DNA from: Capsaspora owczarzaki ATCC 30864
Taxonomy: Eukaryota; Opisthokonta; Filasterea
DNA: 64,000 nucleotides
Direction of reading: 5' to 3'
NCBI RefSeq assembly: GCF_000151315.2
Contig: NW_011887292.1
Span: forward strand, 1,307,735-1,371,734
The position numbers and the translations under genes are program-made. A model generated the notes under the pieces. It was given only the letters and a program-made list of their open reading frames with translations, was not told the DNA's origin and did no database searches. Below, one piece after another: positions 55,801-64,000 of this stretch; positions within the stretch are counted from its first letter, which is position 1, and each line of letters begins with the position of its first letter.

Positions 55801-58277
55801 AGACAACTCTGCTTCGCTGACATCGAGCTCGATCAGCAGTGGTGACGGCACTCCTGCCGATTCGGATGCCCGCCCACCCAAGCCTGCCAAGCCGCGCATG
55901 AGCCCAGCCGTTCGCCGACCGCCAGCAGTGGCGCCAACGGATGCATCGCCGGCGCCTGCTGCGCCCGAGCCACCAGCATCCTCGCCACCAGCATCATCGC
56001 CACTAGTCCAACCCCAATCGACGACGCCCCCGATGTCGGAGTGGCTTCACGGCAAGATTTCTGCCGTCGATGCTGAGAACATGCTCATCTCCACGGGCGT
56101 CAAAGGGAGCTTTTTGGTGCGCGAGAGCCAGACGAAAGCCGGAGCCTTCACCATCTCGCTGCGTCGCGTGGATGTCGTTGAGTCCGGTTCGCTCAACGCA
56201 CAGAGCGTTTCTCACTTTCGCATTGAACCAGTCGGCGCACAGTTTTCGTGCGGTGGCCGGGTGTTTGATTCCATCACCGATATTGTCGCTCGGTACATGA
56301 AAGATCCCATCTCGCCAGGAGTGTGCCTGAGCACGCCAATGCCGCCCGCGCCGGCCGAACTCCCACCGCCTGTGAGCCCTCGAAACCTCTCCGGCAACCC
56401 TTCGTTCTCGCGAGCAAATCGTCACACGATGGTGTCCATGCCGCTTACAGTCCGCGAACGCCTTCGCGGCATTGGAGACGCGCCCGCGGCCACGCAAACA
56501 CCTCCTGCCGCGCCGGCTTCTGCTGCTGTTCCGGCTTCTGCGGCGCCCATGCCGCCGCCGCCAGCCCGCCAAGCGTCTCTTCGTGGTGTTCGCCCGCAAA
56601 CCATGTTTGTGGGCAGTGGGCCAGCGTCCACAACAACACCAGCTGCGGCGGCCGCCGCTGCTGCTGCTGCCCAGGCAAGCCCGACAAGCGCTGCATCAGA
56701 CAGTGCAGTTTCGCCATCGTCCGCCTCTTCTACGTCTTCTACTTCTTCTTCCCTGTTTTACTTTTCTACCGACCAGTCTGCTCCAACTGCGGCGTTCTCG
56801 GAGAAACACGAGTACAACCCGGCGTCGAATGACGCCACATACATGCGCGATCACATCTTTGAACCCAAGAAATTCAACTCAAAGGTCAAGACCTGCGTGT
56901 ACTGCAGCGGCAATGTAACGGGCATCAATGCTCGCCAGGCACTCGAGTGCGAGCGCTGCAGCATTGCCTGCCACAAAAAGTGCATGGCTTTTGTGACGTC
57001 CTCGTGCCGCATTGCATTTGTGCCCGCTGGCGTGCGCAAAGCCTTCCTGCGAATCATGTTGACGATTCTCAAAAACTACCGGCAATTCCTCAACACGCCA
57101 GAGCTTGATGACGACAACAGCACGGGCGAAGAGTGGTTTAACAAGGAAGCCTTCCTCGCAAGCCACGACAAGGAGCTGCGGCCGTTTGTGGCACAGGTTC
57201 TAGACACGCAAAGCTTTTCGCAATTTACGCTTGATCGCATGGAACGCCCGCCCAGCGATTTTGAAGTGCTGTTCTTTGACGAGTCGCTCAAAGAGCGGCA
57301 AAACCGAAAGTTCACCAAACTCACCAAAGAAGCAACTCCCTTCCTCTCGGACAACCGCTTCCGCGTGTCCGAAACCATTGCAGCACGGTCGCCTTCCCTG
57401 CCAGCGGGCTGTGCAAGCTCCTCGACCGTCTACTCGCGCGTCCCTGTCGAGCTCAACCCGGCACTCTTGTCGTACACGGTCGCAACACCCATCATCAACG
57501 ATCGTGCGCTTGACAATCTCAAGGCGCACGCCACTTCCGTGACACGCCGCGTCAAGATGATGAAGCTGCAGAAAATGGTACGAGACTGACTGCGAGACGA
57601 CAGATTCAAAGGTGGGGAGGCGGGGGCGGGGGGGGGAGGAGACAATTGCTCATTCGTGTGTGCGTGTGTGTGCGTGTGTGGCTTTGTAGAAACGCATGTA
57701 CGAGGTGCTTGGTCGCTTCCAGAATACCGAGGCACAACTCGAAGCCGTTCAACAGAGGTTTGTTTTTTGTTTTTTACCGTGGTGATTGATTGCCGCAACA
57801 ACCAGCGAGAGCGATTCTGATGGGCTTGTTCTGACGCCTTTTTTTTCGTTTTGATTTGCAACAGTCTGTTGTTTGGAACGTGCATCGACGAAGTCGAGCG
57901 CACTCTGGCCACCGTTGCCATGTCTGAGGCTGCCATGGCCACTGCGCCAGTTGGTGTCTTGCAAGAGTCACTCAGGCAGCTGCACAACGCACAAGCTCGC
58001 TTGGCAGATGCGGCGGATGTTTCCGATGCCGACAGGTACGAGCTTTTGCGCAATTGTGCTGGTCGTGGCTTTGTTTTTTGAGCCAAAGCATTGTTTGTTT
58101 TGTTCTTGTTGTTCTTGTTGTCCTTGTTGTTGTTATTTGTTTGTTCATTTGGTTTTGTTCCTTTCTTGCTTGCCTGCTTTTGATAGGTGGTACAAGGAGG
58201 CATGGGATTTGACCATGCACCAACTCGTGAGCTTGATTGTCACGTTTGAGAGCGCACTGGCCAAGCATAACGCGTGA
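52825..58277 (+). CDS. DENN-domain protein with inserted SH2 and C1 domains
   Basis: Exons: 52825-54327, 54468-54898, 55051-57577, 57690-57757, 57865-58035, 58187-58277, 1,597 codons (1,596 aa). The uDENN part is in exon 1 (VGYQPALLCRFP, FPLSIEQFCFPS, FHTFVLTEISGTRLHGCCLT), split by Ser-rich insertions. The DENN core follows across exon 2 (LFKSLDLPNIVKLFGCMLLE, RKIVFYSDNLSLL, PFHWQHVYIPVLP). An SH2 domain sits at about 972-1065 (EWLHGKISAVDAENMLI, GSFLVRES with the phosphotyrosine-binding Arg, FDSITDIVARYM). A C1 zinc finger sits at about 1245-1297 (HIFEPKKF, CVYCSGNV, CERCSIACHKKCMAF). The dDENN domain follows (RKAFLRIMLTILKNYRQFL, SQFTLDRMERPPSDFEVLFF). DENN proteins are Rab exchange factors, so this one could couple Rab activation to tyrosine phosphorylation and lipid signals. 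The order DENN-SH2-C1-dDENN is unusual to me. Confidence 0.92.
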
Positions 58278-58482
58278 AAAGCCTCCTCTGGTGTTGTTGA
58301 TTTCTGGTTCGTTTTTTACTTGTTTTGTTGTTTGTTTGTTTGTCTGTTTGTTCCAAGTTGATTCATGATCTAGTGCTTTTTTTTTCAGTTCTTTTTCGTA
58401 CCAACATGAGATTGTATTGTTAGCAATTGACAAAGGGTGGCAGTATGCGAAACGGCCCGTCGAATTGGCAATGCGCAGAAGT

Positions 58483-61400
58483 TCAGAGTGCGGCAGTCTC
58501 TTTCATCACCCACTCGTAGCCAAGCGAGTCGCCCGCCGATTTGAGGGCAGAGCCAACCTTCTCGCGAACCTCGGCGTGGTAGGCGTTGATCCACTCGACC
58601 TCTTCGGGAGTCAGCAGCTCCTTCACAATGAGCTTGGATTGAAGCGGAGCCTAGAAGTTGAAAGCAACAAACAAAACAAGCAAGTTATTAGACAACATAC
58701 AAACCTATTGGCTCCCATTTCATAGACGAAATCATACCATGGTCAGTGTTTCAAAACGAAGGTAGCCGCGGTTGCCAAAGTTGAAACGCGCCGTGTGCGG
58801 AACAACTGCCATCACGTTCTCGATGCGAATGCCAAACGCGCCGTCCTCGTAATAGCCAGGCTCGTTGGTGACAACCATGCCAGGCTTGAGACCAACGGCG
58901 TCGGCAACTGAGACTGCGCTGATGCGGTGAGGGCCTTCGTGCACGTTCAAGAAGGAGCCAACGCCGTGCCCAGTTCCATGGCGGTAGTCCAGGCCAATGT
59001 CCCACAACGGACGACGGGCGATGACGTCGAGGTTTTGGCCTAGAGATGGAGCCGTGCAACCGCAATTGAGAAAGCCGAAGGCCAAACCAAATCAAAAACA
59101 ATGACAACAAAACAAAACAAAAAAGGGGTCAAGCAAATGAACGATGCTGGGAGCAAACTCCATCGCGTTAGTAGTGGGACAAGATCAAATCGGAAAATCG
59201 TACCGGTCGCGCCGACAGGGAAAATGGCAAGAGACAGCTGGACATTGCCTTTGAGCACGCGCGTGTAGCATTCGCGTTGATGAGCAGAAGGCGTGCCAAA
59301 GTGCAGCGTGCGCGTCACGTCTGTTGTGCCGTCGCTACATCGTGCAAAGTGTCCATGCGTTGAAAGTCAGCGTCTCACGGAACAAGGCTCAAACGAAGGT
59401 GCCGAAAACAAACAAACAAAGGAAAGGGAAACGTACAGGTACTGCGCACCGGAGTCGCACAAATAGAGCTCGGCAAGAGACACGCTGCGACAGGTAGCAG
59501 CCTCTGGGTGGTAGTGAATGATGGCACCGTTTGGCCCAGAGGAGGAGATGGTGGGGAAGCTGAGCGAGAAAAAGTCCTTTTGCACACGTCGGAACCCTTC
59601 GAGCTTGTCAGCGGCCGTCACCTCGGTCAGGGATGTGTTGCCGCTGTTCAGCTGATTCTCGAGCCAGGCAAAGTAGCCGCACTGTACAAATTGCAAAAAA
59701 AAAAGAATGAGACAAAAAGAGCTCCATGCTGAAAAAAACAAAGCACAGCGTTTGTTACCAGAGCAGCGCCGTCGCGAATGTGGGCTTGGCGCATGCCTTC
59801 GAGCTCTGTCGCATTCTTGATTGCCTTCGCGAGTTCGACGGGAGAGTCCGCCTTCAGTTGCGAAGCCTGTGGAATGGCAAAATGCCAACAAAACAAAAAT
59901 CAAAAAGTGAGTCTCAAAATTAAAACCCAAATGTGCGGTTGCGTTTTTGACACCATCTCTCACCCACCTTCTTCACCAAACTAGCAAGCGCCTGCGGACA
60001 GACGTTAGGAATCCACACGCGCTGGCCTCCGGCAGCAAACTCGGAAACCTTGGAGGCGATGGCGTCGTAAGGCAGCAGAGTCACACCTTGGGTCTGGAGG
60101 CGCTGCTTGGCAGCCGATTCAACCCGGCTTTCGTCGACAAACAAGAACGCGCCGTGCTCGACGTGCAAGATGGCATAGCTAAAGAACACTGGGTTGCACT
60201 CAATGTCAGAACCGCGCAGGTTGAAGAGCCAAGCGATCTCGTCCAGCGCGGAGAACACAATGGCAGCGGCGCGTTGCTCGGTCAGCTTGGCTTTGATTTC
60301 ACCGACTTTGCTCTGAACGGTAGCCCCAGCGTACGCGGTTTCGTCGAGCGCAAACACGGGATTTTTCGGACGGGCAGGGCGGTCCTTCCAGACCATGTCG
60401 ACAGGATTGGCAACCACCGACACGAGCTCCAAGCCCACAGTTTGGAGGTCTTTGCGCAGCTTGTTGTACTATTTTTGTTTTTGTTTTTTTTGCAAGTGGG
60501 AAAAAACAAGTCGAGGATGTGAGAACGGCAAACATTTTGAACATTCTTCCACGGGAAGCACATAGTCGTCAACCGAGTTGCAGCTCAGACAAAGAGTCGC
60601 AATGAAGAAAGAAGAGTGCACGTACTTTCAGCGTCGAGTGCAGGAAGGGATCACAGCCGACACGCGAGCCGGCAGGCAGCACCTTGGCCAAAAACTCGTG
60701 CTGCTTTTCAGAGTCCGGGAGGCCGAGCTTCTTGAGCGTCCAGTTTGCATCAAGCTGCTGGGCCGCTTGCAAAAAGTAGCGGCCATCAGTCCAGAGAGTA
60801 GCTTCGGCGCGTGTGACGATCGCAAACCCTGAGCGATTTGGTAAGACCAAAAACAACCAAACAGAAAGAAAAAAAAAAAAAAAAACAGTTGTACGTGAGC
60901 AATCGAGAACACCTCGACCAAAAAGTACCAAGATGACTCGCGTTTTTTTTTTGCCTTATCCATTCAACACAAAATGGCAAAAAAGGGCGGTGTGGGGGGG
61001 GGAGGGAAAGGGCAGTTACCTGAAGATCCAGTAAAGTTGGAGATGAATGCACGGCGGTTGTCGCAGTCAGCAATGTACTCGCTCTGAAAGCAAATAAAGA
61101 ATGACACAAACATGGTGAGTATTCAAAAGCAATGCTCGCACACATGAACATGCAACGAGCCGAGACTCGTATAGTACCTGATGCGCATCCTCGGACGGAA
61201 TCCAGAAGGCGTCAATCGGAGCCTGTCCCGCGCCGAGCACGGTGGGACTCGAAAACAGCGAGCGAAGGTCGGCAAGCAGCGGCGTCGTGTCCTTGGCGGA
61301 AGAAGTCATGGCAGCGGCGGCGGCGGCGGCAAAAGTTGTAAAAGTGGCAGAGGTCGAGGTGAAGGAGGGCAGAGGCTGGGAGTGGGACGCTGCGATGACT

Positions 61401-61702
61401 GGGCAGGCGTTCTTCACAGGGATGAGAGTGGATGAAGGGAAGCGAGCCGAGCAGGACGGGCGGGCGGCAGGCGCAGGGAGGAACGAGCTGGAGCGGTACG
61501 ACGAGAGTAGCCGTGCAGGAGCAGCAGAAGACGAACAAGCGCGGAAGGCAAGCTCGAGCTGGCTCTGTGATGACGTGGGTTGGATGGCGGTGTTGTGCAG
61601 CAGCAGCAGCAGCAGCGACGGCGGCGGTGAGGAAGGGCGGCAGGAGAGAGTGAGCGACGACCAAGACGAGCGAGAGAGTGACGCGGTTTGGGCCAAACGC
61701 AT
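58483..61702 (-). CDS. XPNPEP1: Xaa-Pro aminopeptidase (aminopeptidase P, XPNPEP1-like)
   Basis: Exons (minus): 61702-61178, 61083-61020, 60828-60626, 60468-59968, 59866-59759, 59681-59437, 59334-59204, 59039-58738, 58650-58483, 749 codons. The enzyme cleaves the N-terminal residue from Xaa-Pro peptides using two metal ions. Domain order is the usual creatinase-like pair followed by the pita-bread domain. Metal ligands: LCDSGAQYLDGTTDVTRTLH (two Asp), GHGVGSFLNVHEGP (His), NEPGYYEDGAFGIRIEN (Glu). N-terminal domain signals are FTGSSGFAIVTRAEATLWTD and LWTDGRYFLQAAQQL. The C-terminal APLQSKLIVKELLTPEEVEW matches cytosolic XPNPEP1. The longest sensible start (61702) adds about 131 residues rich in Arg and Ser and nearly without acids, as in a mitochondrial presequence. 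The Met at 61309 gives a 617-residue form like human XPNPEP1 (623). Confidence 0.95.
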
Positions 61703-62153
61703 CCACTGCTGAAAACAACGACTGGCAGGATGAGAAGAGAATGAATACGCAGGTGCAGCAGGCGTGCTCGAATAGTGAGAGATAAATGGCAAAAGAATAA
61801 GAGAAAAAAAACGCAGTATGTGGTGGATCATGTCTTTTTTTCCCTCCCTTTTGCTCACTTTTCTCGTGCTTTTTTGTACGTTTCAGCGATTGTGCTGGCA
61901 AAGTTATTAAAAACACACAGGGGGGGGGGGTCCTTGCAATCAACTCGTTCAATTTGGATCACAGGGGGGTGCAGCAGCACAACAAGACAGGAGCGCACGG
62001 CATCTCCAGAAAACCCAAAAACAAATCAAAAACTAGAAACGCAAAAATCGCGTTGCGACCAAGCCCCGCTTTAATTTGTTTGGCTCGACAGAGAAAGAGA
62101 CGCGTACGCCCCAATCAACAGGTGGACAGGCACGCCCCTCCAATCACAAAAGC
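61703..62153. other. Intergenic region between Xaa-Pro aminopeptidase and countin-like gene
   Basis: 451 bp in tandem minus orientation: promoter of the peptidase gene and 3' UTR of the countin-like gene. It holds a G-run (61921-61930) and A-runs; no gene recognised. Confidence 0.5.
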
Positions 62154-63431
62154 TTAGACGAGGGTGAAGGAAGACTGGGCCTGGGCAAAGACCATCGAGT
62201 GGGGGTGCTTGCTGCCGCACTCGCCGTTGCAGATGGCCATCTGGACAATGTACTGGCCGGGGAGCCACTCCTCGCACTCGTCCTGGGTGGGGTCGCAGTC
62301 GGGGTCGGGCTTGGCATCGACTTGCCAGCGCTTAACGTACTCGCCGGGGGCGGTGGCCTCAAGAAGGGACGAGTCGCCGAGCTGGAGACCGTCAACAGTC
62401 TGGACAACAAGGATAATCTCGCCAGTGCCGGTGCCGTTGATGGTGGACCAGTCAAGATCGAAGGTGAAGGTGGTGCCCTGGGGGCCCGAGACGGGGGAGG
62501 TGGTGAACGAGCGGATGGTGGCATCGCCGTTGTCGTTGATGGCGCAAGTGTTGAGGAGCTCGCAGTAGTAGATGGGGTCGAGGTCGGCCTTCTCGATGGC
62601 CTTGATGAATTCGGTGATGCCAACGTAGTCGCAGAGCAGGTCGCAGACGAGGCCCTCAGCGCGGCTGTGGGTGCGGTTGGTGAGCAGGCCGCAGACCTCG
62701 CCGCAGCTGCCAATAACGCCGACGTTCAAGACCTGAGCAAAGTCAACGTGATGATGATCATAACCGAGTCAGATTTCAATAATGCAGGCTTGATTTTCTG
62801 ATTCTGCGCTTTGTCCATTTTGGTTAATTGGTGGTGATTCAAGTGTAAATGAAGGGATTCAATGCGGAGCTTTTTTTTTTTTTTTTTTTCAGCTTTTTGT
62901 TTTTCGTTTTGTTTGTTTGTTTCTTCTTCTGCTTCTTCTTCTTCTTCATTCAGCTTTGCTCTGCCTTCCCTGTTCAAAGAATCATTTTTCGCCGAGTTGT
63001 GTCCATCTGTTCGTTTTTTTCTGGGTGTCCTCGTGTTTGCAGAGTGTTCGAAATGGCAAAAAAAAAAAAAAAAATCAAATCCATCCCCAACAAAAAAAAA
63101 AAAAAAAAAAAAAGTCATAAAATGATAAAATAATCATAAAAAATCGAATGGAAGTCGACAAGTATGCATTCCGTCGACTTGTCGGAAAGCGAGATGTGCG
63201 CGACGCAGCATGTTCCAATGCATTGCAACAAACCGTCGCGCCCTTTCCACTCTGCACACAAAGGAAAGCAAAAGCAACCCGACATCGATGCAAAAGTGGC
63301 TGGGTTTTTGGTTTTTCTTTTGTTTTGTTTTGTTTTCTTGTTGTTTTGTTTGAATGGCGTGTTTTTGCGTTTGTTGTTGTTTGGCTTACAATGTTGATCA
63401 GTTCGTTCAGAGCATCGCCAGCAAACTCGAC
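62154..63431 (-). CDS. Countin-like secreted protein (saposin B-type N-terminus), 5' exon(s) not resolved
   Basis: Exons seen (minus): 63431-63390 and 62732-62154, ending at a stop. The visible part reads FAGDALNELINIVLNVGVIG, SCGEVCGLL, then VCDLLCDYVGITEFIKAIEK and ADLDPIYYCELLNTC. This Cys-rich arrangement is that of Dictyostelium countin and its relatives, with a saposin B-like fold. A beta-rich C-terminal domain follows (FTFDLDWSTINGTGTGEIIL, ECEEWLPGQYIVQMAICNGE). Countin is a secreted component of the counting factor that sets aggregate size in Dictyostelium; related proteins occur in other amoebae and protists. The signal peptide and first Cys pair must lie upstream of 63432, but I could not pick a convincing exon there, so the start is open. 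Confidence 0.8.
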
Positions 63432-64000
63432 CTATTCCGAAACAACAGCAACAGCAGCAAAAAAAAAAACAGAAACAAAAAGTGAGCGAAAGTGAGCGCC
63501 TTTGACAAGCAGCAGCAAAGCAGCCAACGTGTGGCAGCCACAAAAAGAGAGCGAAAAAGTGTTAAAAATCATTTGTTGCAAAATAAAAAATAATAAATAA
63601 AAATAAAAAAGACGCGCTCTTTTGCTTTTGCTCTTTGGCAATCAACGATGTCACAGCGAAACAGACAGCGGCAAGGGAGGCAGCTTGGGGCCCAAGCACA
63701 ACTGCAAGAAATACTGACAAGGAGCATGCGACCCACCACCGCCCGCTGCCGCTGCCCGCTGTGGGAGACAGACGAAGCCGACAAAAAAAAATGCGACAAA
63801 AAGAAAAAAGAAAAAAAGAAAAAATCAAAAAAGATCGATCGGAACGACTCGACAATGACGAAAAGGGAAAAGGGAAAAAGGCACTCGGCTTGAAGCAGAC
63901 GTGCGGGGGGAATTGCAGAACACTGGCTTGCTAGAACATGAAAAAAAAGAGCGAGCGACGCGGCGCGGACAGAGAAGCGGAAAGACGCAGAGACGATGGC
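63432..64000. other. Right-hand edge: presumed 5' part of the countin-like gene, not resolved
   Basis: 569 bp with several short minus-strand readings, one hydrophobic enough to be a signal peptide (VACSLSVFLAVVLGPQAASL, around 63670-63730). None joins cleanly with the known exon by eye. A-rich tracts are frequent. Confidence 0.4.

Overview
This is a 64 kb stretch of a nuclear protist genome. It is gene-dense and GC-rich in exons, with short GT-AG introns (mostly about 90-250 nt) and intergenic gaps of a few hundred bases. The gene set (BARD1 homologue, SH3-containing DOCK, CARM1, an SH2-bearing DENN protein, a BAF57-like protein, a countin-like secreted protein) fits a unicellular relative of animals. 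A filasterean such as Capsaspora is my best guess; this is inferred from gene content and not from a sequence match.

Layout. 1-6.1 kb: a large minus-strand HECT ubiquitin ligase of AREL1 type (its last codons run off the left edge) with a tRNA-Arg(CCU) just upstream. 6.4-9.4 kb: ER glucosidase I (minus). 10.0-13.1 kb: BARD1 homologue (plus). 13.4-14.9 kb: R3HDM4-like (minus). 15.3-16.1 kb: LOG-family phosphoribohydrolase (plus). 16.4-18.6 kb: CARM1/PRMT4 (plus). 18.8-21.0 kb: mitochondrial-type NAD kinase (plus). 21.2-23.9 kb: poly-Q protein with a BAF57-like C-terminal half (plus). 24.1-25.3 kb: ISCA1-like Fe-S assembly factor (plus), convergent with ferrochelatase (25.4-27.7 kb, minus). 28.5-34.9 kb: DOCK-family Rac GEF (plus). 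35.1-36.8 kb: degenerate type II 3-dehydroquinase-like protein (minus). 37.1-37.9 kb: double CDGSH Fe-S protein (minus). 38.2-40.0 kb: BioF/KBL-type oxoamine synthase (plus). 40.5-42.4 kb: ALDH3-type aldehyde dehydrogenase (plus).

42.7-46.4 kb is the one clearly accessory segment. It holds a minus-strand Crinkler/RHS-type P-loop NTPase with a C-terminal domain of that superfamily, plus an unrecognised 224-residue gene, and is flanked by a 26-bp near-perfect inverted repeat. After it come a short oxysterol-binding protein (46.6-49.1 kb, plus), dipeptidyl peptidase III (49.2-52.4 kb, plus), a DENN protein carrying SH2 and C1 domains (52.8-58.3 kb, plus), Xaa-Pro aminopeptidase (58.5-61.7 kb, minus) and the 3' part of a countin-like secreted protein (62.2 kb to right edge, minus).

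No operon-like organisation is expected. Most genes are housekeeping and unrelated to their neighbours, although several iron-sulphur or mitochondrial genes (ISCA1, ferrochelatase, CDGSH, NAD kinase, oxoamine synthase) fall within 20 kb. Exon limits were read by eye from splice signals and reading-frame continuity. Nearly all spliced models sum to a whole number of codons, which supports them.
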